Shown here piece after piece: positions 1 to 11,124 of a stretch of DNA of 64,000 nt; positions within the stretch are counted from its first letter, which is position 1; each line of letters begins with the position of its first letter. Below the pieces are notes generated by a model. It saw only the letters and a list, made by a program, of their open reading frames with translations. It was not told where the DNA came from and did no database searches. The DNA is taken from assembly GCA_941918925.1 (NCBI GenBank), contig OW799237.1, positions 92,973,015 to 93,037,014 on the forward strand, written 5' to 3'. Origin of the DNA: Phyto melanocephala (lineage: Eukaryota; Arthropoda; Insecta; Diptera; Rhinophoridae). The position numbers were made by a program, and so were the translations under genes.

Positions 1-559
1 ATGAAATTATTATCATTTATTTTTATAATGATAATATTTGTATGCTTCAATTATGTATGGAACAAAATATCGGCCAAATGGCCCCCCAACCTAGGCGGCA
101 CGCCACGATCCGATAGTCCAAATTTTCAATGACACTGTTGATGCTCGATTGTTGGGCACGATGATGAGTCGAGGTTGCTTGCTCTTTTGCCACGTTATCG
201 TGAAAAACAGCAATGTTTCCCATTCAACGAACTAAGATGGCATTCACAGATGTTTTCACATTTCATACAGACCTGCTTTGCAGACATTTAAATACTTTTT
301 AAAATTCTTACGATTGTGGACGAATTCGAACGATTATGTTGACCAAAAGAATCACGAAGTGCACAAAATGCATTTTGATTTGAACGCCCATTTTTATAAA
401 AATTCTTTAATATTTAAAAGCTTTGCTCGATTGCGTATCTTTCCACGGTTCAAATTGAGTTAGTCTGAGATTGAGAAATGTCAAATGAAATACAAGAAAA
501 GAGTTGAAGTTTAGATGTGGTTCACCTTAAACATGGGCCCTTAAAATTTGACCACCCTC
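1..559 (-). mobile_element. Internally deleted mariner-like element (MITE), cut by window edge
   Basis: This sequence is collinear with both ends of the longer element at 51441-52693. Positions 45-150 match about 51540-51635, and 145-559 match about 52300-52690, with the middle of the transposase missing. The right end carries the same terminal motif, GACCACCCT (compare AACCACCCT in the longer copy). Remnants of the minus-strand transposase N-terminus remain but no frame is open. The left terminal repeat lies outside the window. It is a non-autonomous derivative that would need a transposase supplied elsewhere. The assignment rests on internal comparison only. Confidence 0.75.
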
Positions 560-654
560 TACAAAGAAAGTGATACATATTTTATTATAAAGAGATTATT
601 CTATAGCGATTAACAAAATAATAAATATTGTGTTTTAAATGTACACAAAATTGG

Positions 655-912
655 TGGTGGGTATAAAAGATTCGGCACAGCCGAATATAGTGCTCTTACT
701 TGTTTTTTTTTTGTATTTATTTTTATTATTTTTATTTTTTTTATTTTTTTTTGTTTAGAAACACATACGTAAACTCAATTTATAATTTTAAAATGGTATG
801 TTTTTTATATGTATGTACGTATTTCATATGACATGAATGGTGATACAAACAATTGTTATTGCATGACTACACGTTGTAAAGGTATATAAGATATAGCACT
901 GTTACTTGTTTA
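655..912 (+). repeat. Two partial 3' ends of mini-me-like repeat
   Basis: GGGTATAAAAGATTCGGCAC with its hairpin ATTCGGC...GCCGAAT and the tail GCTCTTACTTG occurs at about 659-704. A second piece at 765-912 runs from the ACATACGTAAA motif through TGCATGACTACACGTTG to TATAGCACTGTTACTTG. Both match the 3' portion of the fuller copies at 6602-7460 and 19219-20004. The 5' halves are absent, so these are truncated, older copies. Confidence 0.75.
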
Positions 913-3900
913 TATTTGTCGTTGCTTTTTTTGTAAATAGAGTAGTGGCTTAAGTGATGTCCCTCTTTTCGCGAGTATGTTAAAGTCAAGTTTTTTAGGC
1001 CTTGGTATCGGTATATCGAATAGGTGTTTCTTTATTCAGTTGAAATAATAGCTATTATAGATGGTCTATTTAAGCTTTATGCAAAATTTAAAAAATGTTT
1101 CAATCTTTAGATCGAATCTTATTAAGAACATAGACAAAAATTTAACCCTACAACCTTGTTTGAAGTCTGATTTTGTTAAAAGCACCGCCATGGCTGTGCA
1201 CAGTCTTATGCATCTAACAAATTGAATTTTTTCACCAAAAAAATTAAAAAGTATAAACAAACATTTATAACAAAAAATACTGAAGTAATATCTTTTCTTT
1301 AAAAATATGAGAGGATAAGAGTTTTATATCACTGGTCACCTTTTGTGGTTACATTTTTTATTTTTCATTTAATAACTCCATTGTAAAGGACATTTTTAAG
1401 ACGAATAAATACTGAATTTATTTGTTGTTGAAAATTTATTTTTTAAAATAAAATTAAGGATAATTGTTTTTTTATTTAATCTAAAAAAAAAATTTTTTTG
1501 TAATTAAAAATTAAAAATCCTTAAGATTATTTTGCTAAATATTATACTTCTTTCTCAATGAATTTTAATTTGTTTTGGATAAAGTTAAAAAATAAGTTTA
1601 AAAAAGTTATCTATTTTTGCTAAGAAAGTTTATCAAACTATTCTCAAACGAAAAAAATTGAAAAGAACACTTTTAACTTTAAAAATGTAAAAATAACTTC
1701 AAAAGTTTTATGTTTCTGCACTTCTGCTTCTAAAAACTTTGTTCTTTATATTAAAATAAGTTTAAGCCTTATTTGAATTAATTTTAAACATATATTCTGT
1801 CGTTTTTTTTTTCATAAAAATCAGTAAAAAAATAAACACTGCTATTTAATTGAACTGTACTGTATTTATGTTTTTAATAAGGATTAGTTAGTGGAGCCAT
1901 TTGGTAGAAAATTAAATTCAATTATTTAATTCAATTTAAATCACTTAAATGCATCATGAAAAATTCATGACACGGACAATATTTTATTAAACCAGATTTA
2001 ATTCCTTTAATTCTCTGCAGTTTAAAATCGTCACCTCGTACTGCATACTGCACAATCGTTGGGAGTAAAGTGTAGTTGAAATAAATGATCTTGTACGTAC
2101 GTACATATGCAACGTATAAAATGTACAAATTTTAATACAAGTCCATAAGTATTATGAGAAATTTCACATACAAAAAACCACCACTGACAGCAGAGGTAAC
2201 AGCGTTATAGCAGCTATAGCAGTCAGTGTTGGGAGTCGCTTTCTTAAAAAACAAAAATACGAAAAACAAAAAACAAAACGAAAAACATACGATAGTAAAT
2301 AAATAAAACTCTGTGTGTATGTATGTACAGATAGATGAACATCTATGTATTAAAAAAAATAAATAGAAAAGTAAAAAGTAAAAGAAGAAGTTAAGGCAGA
2401 AGCAGTTATTTAGTATGAATAAAGTCTAAATGAATAAAAGTATGAATGTTGTTAGATGGATGGATGGTCTGTCTGTATGTTTGTTTGGTTACAAATACGT
2501 ACGGTTGGGAGGGAATGTTTAAAAATGTAGACACTTGCTCCAGCCAACTGGGAGATAAAATTTTCTTTTCTTCTTTGTTGTTTATGCTTTAAATCAAACA
2601 ATTACTTGTATGGAACTTGTTCAATTTGTGGATGGTATTTATTTATTTATTTTTTTTTTACTTAACTCTATACGATATTTTTTATTTATTTTTTTTTGTA
2701 ATTTCTTTTTTAAAACTTTAATAGTTTTTTTTTTAAGAATAATTTTTGTTGTTTAATGAATGAAATTATTTGTGGCAATTTTCGTATGTATAATAGAAAA
2801 TTCTTATTTTTTCTCATTCACTATTTTTCTTATTTGCTTTCGATATTCACTTCTAGTATTTTTTTTACACTCATTTGAATACTATTTTTTTGTCTAGAAA
2901 CTTTAACCACAATTAATAACAAAAATCTGTTGCTTTTTGTTTTATAAATTTTTTTAAATCATTATTGTGTTTTGTCTGCTTTTTGTTAACAATTTGATTT
3001 ATTGCTTAGTTAATTATTAAGGTAAATTTTACTTTTTTTATTTTTTTTTTTTATTTATGTAGATGTTTTTAAATTTTTGTATCCGCTTTTAAGTTCACTC
3101 AATGGCAACGTTCGACTCGTAACTGTTGTTGCTGAATTTAGCATTTTGATGTTAAGGCCGGTTCGTTAATAAAAAGTTGTACACATGTACTTAAAATAAA
3201 CAAACACAAACTCACTTTAAGCCAAATACAGATCCATCGACTGACTCTCACAAAAACACAATTTACACTTGCAGTTCGTGTTTTGTTGAAGCTAGACTTG
3301 ATTGTAGTTGCCAGATGGTGGAAAAGTTTTTTATATGTAAGTTTTTGTTACACGTTAGTGATCACTATTATTTTTTTGGGAGATTTTCACAAAACTTTGG
3401 AACCAAAGTAGAAAAAGCATAAAATCTAAAATTAAGTTTTAATATTTTTATATCTGAATTCTGGGTTTTATTTTTTTTTTTTTTGTTTTTTTATTAAAAA
3501 AATTTTTTTTTTACTGAAATGTTTTATAAATTCTCCATTAAAATAATCGATTAATATTTTTATTAAATTTTATTATTAAATAAACTCTGCTAAAAAAAAT
3601 TTATAAAAAAAATTTAACAAAAATTCTATTAAAACTAATTTTTAGTTTTGAATTTTTAGAAAATTTCTTTTAAAATTATAGAAACCAGTTTAGTGGTCAA
3701 TGATCAAACAATGCAACTGGCAAACAAATAAATTTCTAATACATATCTGTGGTAATAAGTAATAAAAGCTTATGTCGAAAAGCCTAGTATTATTTTGTTA
3801 TTATTGCATTAATATTCGATATTAATTTCTTGTTTAATATCGTATATGTATGATGTACTGTATTCTACATGTATTTATGTCTTTTCATTTGGTGTTTGCA

Positions 3901-4170
3901 AAAGCATTTAGTCTGCATTTTTTCAAGCGTCATCATATTGGGCCTTGAACAAATATTTAATCCACCATTTTGTTGCGGATATCATTTTGAATTCGAAATA
4001 TATTTTTTTTGCTGAAGCAATTTTATTTGATAAAATATTAATGTTACTGGCGAGTGATGTGCTTCTGTCAAAACGGTGTCATACAGACTCCACTTGACCG
4101 TTTGCGTGCAGCGAACTACCACGTTAACCAACCATTTGCCATTTTTTTACAGTCTTGAAATTTTTTCAAG
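913..4170. other. Gene-free AT-rich stretch
   Basis: No reading frame has recognisable protein similarity, and short frames are what chance gives at this base composition. Poly-T/poly-A runs dominate 1440-1520, 2640-3080 and 3420-3620. A slightly more GC-rich patch at 3090-3320 could be an unannotated promoter or 5' untranslated segment, but no initiator plus downstream element pair could be made convincing. Nothing else can be assigned. Confidence 0.5.
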
Positions 4171-4239
4171 ATGAATTGCTTATATCGTAGTCAGTTGCAA
4201 AATTATTTACAAGTTTTTTTCTGGAATAATTTTCAGAAC

Positions 4240-4500
4240 CACGACATGCAATTTGGTGTCACTACCATGGCCAGAACCGATTAGAAAAATGTAATTTATA
4301 GATATTATTAAAAATTTTCTTTTCCGAGGCGCCACTGTATATAAAAAATATTTTTCCAAATAACTTGTGTCTATATCTATATCCGATTAGTGACACATTT
4401 GTCCAAAACCTTCTACGAATAACCGGAGAGACCAGTCATGTCTATAAATAGCAATACTGTAAATAAATTATCCGAGAAACTTACTTTCAAAGCGGTGAAT
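4240..4500 (-). repeat. Very diverged dispersed repeat
   Basis: Phrases such as TTTGGTGTC, TTTGTCCAAA and a 'tctataaatag' stretch followed by ATTATCC occur in the same order as in the repeats at 20459-21405 and 31040-31530. Similarity is patchy and by eye, so this is a weak assignment to that old family. Confidence 0.35.
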
Positions 4501-5101
4501 TTTTAACTAAAACTTTCCGTTCAGAGGTTTTTGGACGAAAACATTTCTGCTGCTGAACAGAGTGTTTTTACGAACTGAAAATCTGTCCCACTTTTTTTGT
4601 GGACTTGTAAATTGGATTAATATGATGGGCTACTATTAATTCAGCCGTGGCTGTCACTTTAACGCATGCTTTGCTTCGATTTTAAATTTCAATATTCCAA
4701 ATTTTTAAAAAGATTTGTGAAAAATGTTCTTTTTAAATAGAAATTTAAATTAACGGTTTTTTAAAAAAATATACCGATATTAGTGTAATATGGCATCATT
4801 AAAATTCACTAACAAATGATTTTGCTTGTTTTCAGCTTTTTGTTGTTGCTGTATTTTCGTATTGTTTATTGGCCATATAGTGAGATCATCTAAAAAATAA
4901 AAAAATCCATTCCAAACACAGCTCTAAGCAAAACAGCAAAAATTATTCAATACATTTACAAAGCGTAAGAAAAAAATTTGTGAGTAAATATTTAGCAACA
5001 AACTTTGCCAACTTGAGTGTGCATTCACTTACATATGTACAAACAAACTTCACTTGTTTTGATGTTCTCTTTGTTTCTTAAATATTTGGAGAGAATCTAA
5101 T

Positions 5102-5995
5102 CAGCGTTGTCAACTCGGTGATTTTATCACCGTTTTTGGTGATTTTTAACATTTTGGAAGCGTAAAAATTGCGAGTTAGTGCTTGGTGATTTTTTTTAAG
5201 TTTTTAGTGCTTTTATTTTTATTTCGGTGACACCAAATACTAAATTTGAAAATAATTTTTTTAAATGAAAACAATTTTTGTAAGGGTAAATATCTTTAAT
5301 TACCCTTACGTATTTTGTATCTTAACAAAGCTAAAAAATATTTACTCATTGTAAAATGATATTATGTTGATAATACTTTCAGCTTATGATACTAAAACTA
5401 ATAATTAAGAAGATTATAAGGATTGATAGTATACAATGTTTCTGTTATTTGAGTGTTTTGCTTGTTTATTATTAATTGAAACTTATTTCCGATACTGGTT
5501 TGTTGATATCCTGTATGGTTTATGAGACATAAACCACCTACTTTTTTTATAAAATGAAATTGTTACGAGAATTTATTTTGTAAGTAAAGTTTCAAGTTGA
5601 TCAAACCTTGGTGAAAATAAAAAAAGAGAAATTAATATGCAAATACTTTTCATTTTAAAATTTTTTAGAGCACAAATTGACACCCTGATGAGGTTAATAT
5701 TTGCATTGATAGTACATTTGGATGTTTTGGCCTAATAATATAAAGAACAGAATATCTTCAGACTTGTATTTCGATTATCGATATCAATCAAAACTCCAGT
5801 CTTATTGCCATTTGTAAAATAATTTATTTTAGGGGGCAACTGGCATCTAAAAGCTTTAATTTTTTTAAGTAATGATTATATTAGCAAATGTAAAGTTAAA
5901 TTTGTACACATTTTAAACTCAGTGATTTTTTATGAAAATTACGCGCTTTTTTAGGGGTTTAGGTGCTTTTTGAAATTTTAAAGTTGACAACGCTG
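5102..5995. mobile_element. Non-autonomous hAT element with 8-bp TSD
   Basis: Terminal inverted repeats CAGCGTTGTCAACT at 5102-5115 and AGTTGACAACGCTG at 5982-5995 are perfect complements. They are flanked by the identical octamer AATCTAAT at 5094-5101 and 5996-6003. An 8-bp target duplication plus CAG...CTG ends is the hAT superfamily signature. The 894-bp interior encodes nothing. It contains a small hairpin (GTAAGGGTAA / TTACCCTTAC near 5280-5309) and subterminal GTGATTTT motifs on the left with AAATCAC-like and GTGCTTTT motifs on the right. It must have been moved by a hAT transposase not present here. Confidence 0.9.
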
Positions 5996-6506
5996 AATCT
6001 AATATAAATTATTTTTCACATAAACAAACATCAAAGCAAAGACTATAGTCTTTAATCAAAGTAATTGTAGTTGTTGGATAAGAGACATTTTTTGGCATTG
6101 CCAACTTGCATTTTTTGATACAAATTGTTTGTTTCTTGTCTCATTTTTGTACTTCTTGTGAGTGATTAGTGCATTTGTAGTTTGCTTTTGGCAAATTGCA
6201 TTGTTTTAGATGAATTAAAAAACTTTCTTAAATATTTCAAGTGCAGCATTTTAAGTGTTTTTTTTAGCAAAACAGTGTTACCACATTATAACAAATGTTG
6301 AAAAAAATTGTTTATAAAGAAATAAGTTTTAGCCTTTGTGTCTTAAGTCTTTTGTTAACAAAAACAGCGCCAACATGCCAATTATTTATCCTTTTGCCAC
6401 AAAGTATTTAACTATCAGTAATAAAACTCGAACTTTTCGATGGATTTTTTTGCAATAAGATTTTCGCTTTAAGATCAATTTCAAAAACTGGTAGTTACAT
6501 ATACAT

Positions 6507-6650
6507 ACGGAATGACAAACCTATATATACCCTTTTTCACTGTGTGAAGGGTATAAAAACTCAGTTATCGCAACTTTTCTCCCAAATGATCAATTTGTTA
6601 TTATACCCTTCACACAGTGAAAAAGGGTATATATAGGTTTGTCATTCCGT
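6507..6650. repeat. 49-bp perfect inverted repeat made by two opposed mini-me-like 5' ends
   Basis: Bases 6507-6555 are the exact reverse complement of 6602-6650, separated by a 46-bp spacer. Each arm is the 5' end of the mini-me-like family, TATACCCTTCACACAGTG onward. The right arm continues into a full copy; the left arm stops after 49 bp. The identity of the arms implies recent duplication or gene conversion. Confidence 0.9.
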
Positions 6651-7460
6651 GTGAAATTTCTACAATTTTCATTTCCGACCCCATAAAGTATATATTTTCT
6701 GAAAGCTTATGAATAGGGGAGTCGATTAAGCCCTGTCAGTCTGTCCGTCTGTCCGTCTGACCGTCTGTCCGTGTGTATGTTGAAATCAACTTTTTGAAGC
6801 CCCCCGACATAGGTTGGACCCGGGTAAGGTATTAAAATATCAGAAATATTCGGGAGTAGATCGGTATTGAAAATCAGAAACATCGGTACATAAACAACTG
6901 AGATATGAGCAAAAACCCACGACCACCTCGATTTTTTTTTCACAAAAACAACATTACAACAACAACATACATACATACAAACGTGTATACTGGTTAGAAA
7001 AATCGAATCCCAGCTGAGCCAAAAAAATTTTTTTTTAAATTTTAAAAAATTTTTTTTTATTTTTTTTTTTTATTTTTTATTTAATTATTATTTATATTTT
7101 TATTTTTTTTTATAATTTTTTTTTTAAATTTTTTTTTAAAATTTTTTTTTTGTTTTATATTTATTATATATATTTTAATTATTTTGAAAAAAAATTTTTT
7201 TTTTAATTTTTTTTTTTAATTTTTTTTTTAAATTTTTTTTTTAAATTTTTTTTTAAATTTTTTTTTTTATTTTTGATGTTAACATACATACGTAAAGTTA
7301 TAATTTTAAAATGGTTTGTTTTTATATATGTATGTTTTTTATATGTATGTACGTATTTCATATGGGATGAATGGTATTACAAACTGCTGTTATTGCATGA
7401 CTACACGTTGTGAAGGGTATATAAGATTCGGCACGGCCGAATATAGCGTTCTTACTTGTT
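6602..7460 (+). mobile_element. Mini-me-like non-coding repeat, near full length
   Basis: The copy begins TATACCCTTCACACAGTG and ends GTGAAGGGTATATAAGATTC followed by the hairpin ATTCGGC/GCCGAAT and CTTACTTG. The short inverted termini are TATACCCTTCAC and GTGAAGGGTATA. Internal landmarks in order are a TATATATTTTCTGAAAGC core, GAGTCGATTAAGC, a GTCTGTCC (GTCY)n run at 6733-6777, GACCCGGGTAAGG, a TGGTTAGA...TCGAATCCCAGC module near 6991-7015, a long poly-T tract (7027-7273), then ATGTATG units. It has no coding capacity. The TA-rich core beside GTCY repeats resembles mini-me elements described from Diptera; that name is from general knowledge, not a search. Confidence 0.8.
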
Positions 7461-7599
7461 TTTATTTACATATTTTTTATTTAGATTTTTTAGCTTTAGA
7501 TTTACCGCTATTTAAAGAATACTGAAATATGCGTGTTGCACTTGTTTTTTGTAGATATGTAATCAGTTGAAAGAATCTTTTTTTTTGTGAAGGGTTGTT

Positions 7600-8002
7600 C
7601 TATTTACATATATTGAATAAAATGCCGGTGATTCAAAATTTGTAAAACTTTTATTTAAACAAAAAAGTGATATTCGTAATAAGCTAGAAAGGAGCATAAA
7701 TGTAAAAGTGATTTGCGATAAATATAAAGTGCACAAATCAAGAATATCCAGAATTAAAAAATAAGAAGCTGCATTAAAAAAATTCGTTGCAAATGCTGAA
7801 TTTGAACCAATCAAGCGTGTTACAATAAGAGCTTGTGAATATCCATAAATGGAAAAGAATTTGTACAAGTGGTTTATGAAGCCATATTAAACAATAAAAG
7901 AGAATTTGCGCTCTAAAAAATTGAGACTCGGTTATCGCAACAACCTCAGTTTTCGCAACGGCCAAAATTTCTATTAGTTGCGCTAAGCGAGGTTGCACTG
8001 TA
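7600..8002 (+). pseudogene. Fossil pogo/Tigger-like transposase fragment
   Basis: Plus-strand translation around 7650-7890, with stops, gives a recognisable CENP-B/pogo helix-turn-helix: IRNKLERSINVKVICDKYKV, then HKSRISRIKK, and later EYP*MEKNLYKWFM. This is the N-terminal DNA-binding region and start of the second HTH of Tigger-type proteins. The right end GCGCTAAGCGAGGTTGCACTG at about 7980-8000, followed by TA, fits a pogo-type terminal repeat at a TA site. The catalytic DDE region and the left terminal repeat are absent, so this is an old deletion derivative. Confidence 0.65.
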
Positions 8003-9365
8003 TTAGTTTTTGATCTGTATTACAAATTATTGTATTGTATGTATGTATTATGTATCACAAAACCTTCCTTATCTCATATTTTAGCTAGTAAATAATGCAA
8101 ATAATTTTTAGCTCCTAAAAGTATTCCTAATGGATAAATTTTTCATCTGTTCATATTATACCAATTAATTTATTCACAGATATGCAATATTTGCAAATAT
8201 CTAAAGTCTAATTTAAGGTGTTCCATGTAAATTTTCAACAAGAGATGTGTATTTCTTTAAAGAAATTAAGCATTGCCATAAGCAAATGTTTGATTTGAAA
8301 ATATTTATGTGAGTGGCCACCTTAAATAGAAATATATAAAATAGAAAGTATCTTAGATAGAAAAAGTTAACAGCGTATTTACGATATTATATAAAAACTT
8401 AAATATTTTTTTCAAATTATTTTAAATTAAACGATTGCAGTTTTACACAATTTTTTTAATTTCTTAATACAAGTAATAATAACTTTTAGACCGCAAGTTG
8501 GGAGTTAATACAATAACAAAAATGTATACATATAAAATTCGGGTGTAAAAAATCCAACACGTCGATATTCAATTCATACGTAAAAAGTTTAAATACCCTT
8601 TCGAGTTCAATGCAAGTAATTAGAAATAATAGACATAAGAGCATCTTTTTAATAAATCCGTTTGACATCAATAACGTGTGACTTTGTCTACGAATACAAA
8701 TAATCTGATTTTAGTTTTAACTATCTGTGTACCGAATTTTATATAAATTTCTTTAACTAAAGCTAAAATATATTTATGAAAAAAAATAATCTATATATGA
8801 CGTTAAACCTTTTAACAATGGACTTACTAAATAGAAAAAAACCTCTTTTTTCGCGAATTCGCTTGAATATTGTGATATAGGGTAGCCTATATGTCAATAT
8901 AGGCTGTTGTCTATCTGTTTGCCAAATTTCATTTAGTTCCGTCTAGACGTTTTTGCGTAATTGAGTAACAAACATCCATACAACCAAACACAATCAATCA
9001 ATTTATTTTATTATATAGTAGGATATTAAATAATATAATTTTTTGATAAATTCTTTATTTTTGAAGATCTTTCAAAGAAAACAATTTTTGCATTGATTAC
9101 TTTGAGAAAATGCTCAATGATTTCTTGGTTAATTTTTTATCAAACTCCCACTGTAAATTTCACAAAATATTCTTTTAAATAATAATGGTTCTGAACTCAC
9201 TTCACTATGATTATTTTTTTTGCAAACAATGTGAAGCATATTTTAGGGAGACATAATATTTGCTTTAAGTTAAATTCTATCCGACGTTTAACACAAGGGT
9301 TCGATAACTTGGTGTATGTTTAAACTATTGTTAATTTTTGGTTAATTTTTTATATGTATTTAAAT
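8003..9365. other. Gene-free AT-rich stretch with a small repeat remnant
   Basis: Nothing coding was recognised. At about 8865-9025 the phrase TTCATTTAGTTCCGTCTAGA, then TTTTTGCGTAATTGAGTAAC and AACATCCATACAACCAAAC, ends in an ATTTTATTATATAGTAGGAT tail. I recall such phrases as dispersed insect repeats, so this is likely an old transposon 3' end of unknown family. Confidence 0.4.
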
Positions 9366-9474
9366 AACAAATTAGTTGAAAAATAATTTAAAATTTTCTT
9401 TGAGAAAAAAAAATTAATTTTTTTTTGTTTTTATTTAAAAATATTTTGTGTGTTAATAATTGAATATTAATAAG

Positions 9475-11124
9475 ATGGGAAAGGATCCCTTACTTTCTCA
9501 AACTGGAGGACGACCTCCTAATAATTCTGGAAAAACATTATTAGCTGTTAAAAAGAAGACATTGGCTATTTCCAAAGGCACACATGTTGTAGCGAATTCA
9601 AATCATCCTATTGCTCAACCTAATGTACAGAGTGTAAATAAGCCAGAGGCAAAAGAAACTGTTGTCAGAAATTCCCAGCTTGGCCAACAACTTCGTGATG
9701 CTGCTTTTGATAAACAGTCTCTATTAACGCAAGCAAAAGGAGATTTAGAAGAATCGTTTGTATCTGTAAATAGCAACGTCCAAGTTTTGGAAAACATAAA
9801 AATACCAATTCTATCAGAGGAACAAATTGAAACCTGTACGGACCATGAGCGATTGTCAATTTCATCAATGGAAGTCGAATTTCAAACAGTCAAAAACAAA
9901 AAACGAACATTTCAAGGTGACGTAAAAATTGATTTGGCTAATTGTCAATTTAAAAAATTAAATAAGTTGGTTGATAATGTAAATAGAACAAATAAGTATT
10001 CTGTATTAGGTGACTTAAATGTAGAGGCCGAAAGGCCAATTAGTTCCACAAATTTAGATTGTAGTAATTCAGGATTTATTGATAATACTTCTATTCTAAG
10101 AAACATAAATTCTTATTGCCCTCCTATATTTCTTGAAAATGTAAATATTAAATCTTTAATTGACCAGCTAAATTCCAAAAACGTAGAATTCAAAATTAAG
10201 AATCAGGGTAAATACAAGAGCAAACTGTACTTCAAAGACTCTTCTGCACATTCAGAAATGATGGAGCTTTTAAGGGAAAAGGAAATTCCTTCTTATACAT
10301 ACACTCCCAAGGAGTTTAAACGTCAGAGCATTGTTTGTAGAGGTTTGTATTATAAATCTGATATCAATGATATTAAATCGGAAATTGACATAATTGTCCC
10401 AGACACAGTTGACTCTATTTCAAAGTTTTCGACGGAATATTCAAGAAAACAAGGCATTGACACAGGTTTATTTTTAGTAACCCTCAAACCGAATCGTAAA
10501 GTAAATGAGTTGCTTGGCGTAAAATGTATCCTTAGACAGGTAGTGACATGGGAACGGCCAAAGACTAATACGAAAGTTCCACAGTGTTGGAGATGCCAAA
10601 GGTGGGGTCATTATTCTAAAAATTGTAGTCGCCCTTTTTCGTGTGTAAAATGTCATGAAAAGCATGCCCCAGGTGAATGTGCTATTGTCCCTGAGAATAA
10701 TATATTACCGTTCTGCGTTAACTGCAATGAGAGTGGTCATACATCAAATTATAGGGGGTGTCCTGCATATAAGAAATACGTTTCTTATAGAAGAAAATCT
10801 TATGAGGAAGTAAAGTCTAGGAAAGTAACAGCAACTGCTAATGTTGAAATGGCTCTCAAACCATCTAATCATATTTCCAAAAATAAATCTTTTGCCAGTT
10901 TATTTAATGGTTTGACTGAAGTTCCTCTACAAAACAGGCACGAAAAACCAGCTTTGATTCGGGAATTTTTGGAAATCGCTAAAGAAGTTTGTGGTCCGGA
11001 GTCTTTGACGCTAGAGGATAAAATTACTAATTTTATAAAAAATTACAAGTCTATGACAAGAGATCAAGCCCGAAAGGAATGCTTGAGTTTAATTAAGGAA
11101 ATTCAAGATGTCTATGGTCCGTAA
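9475..11124 (+). CDS. LINE ORF1, gag-like nucleic-acid-binding protein
   Basis: This intact 549-residue frame starts at the ATG at 9475; the frame is open a few codons upstream but has no earlier ATG. The C-terminal half holds three zinc knuckles: CWRCQRWGHYSKNC, CVKCHEKHAPGEC and CVNCNESGHTSNYRGC, typical of Jockey and I group ORF1 proteins that coat element RNA. Upstream of the knuckles (residues about 220-350) is the conserved gag-type region preceding them (FKIKNQGKYKSKLYFKDSSA ... VTWERPKTNTKVPQCWRC). The N-terminal 200 residues are low in hydrophobics and unrecognised. The stop overlaps the ORF2 start by 17 bp in another frame, which suggests translation coupling. Confidence 0.9.
   Translation: MGKDPLLSQTGGRPPNNSGKTLLAVKKKTLAISKGTHVVANSNHPIAQPNVQSVNKPEAKETVVRNSQLGQQLRDAAFDKQSLLTQAKGDLEESFVSVNSNVQVLENIKIPILSEEQIETCTDHERLSISSMEVEFQTVKNKKRTFQGDVKIDLANCQFKKLNKLVDNVNRTNKYSVLGDLNVEAERPISSTNLDCSNSGFIDNTSILRNINSYCPPIFLENVNIKSLIDQLNSKNVEFKIKNQGKYKSKLYFKDSSAHSEMMELLREKEIPSYTYTPKEFKRQSIVCRGLYYKSDINDIKSEIDIIVPDTVDSISKFSTEYSRKQGIDTGLFLVTLKPNRKVNELLGVKCILRQVVTWERPKTNTKVPQCWRCQRWGHYSKNCSRPFSCVKCHEKHAPGECAIVPENNILPFCVNCNESGHTSNYRGCPAYKKYVSYRRKSYEEVKSRKVTATANVEMALKPSNHISKNKSFASLFNGLTEVPLQNRHEKPALIREFLEIAKEVCGPESLTLEDKITNFIKNYKSMTRDQARKECLSLIKEIQDVYGP

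Noticed and set aside
6707..6976. Minus-strand 89-residue frame with [13 protein letters not shown]
   Set aside because: It covers the GTCY repeat and core of the mini-me-like element; similar frames recur in other copies only because the repeat is shared.
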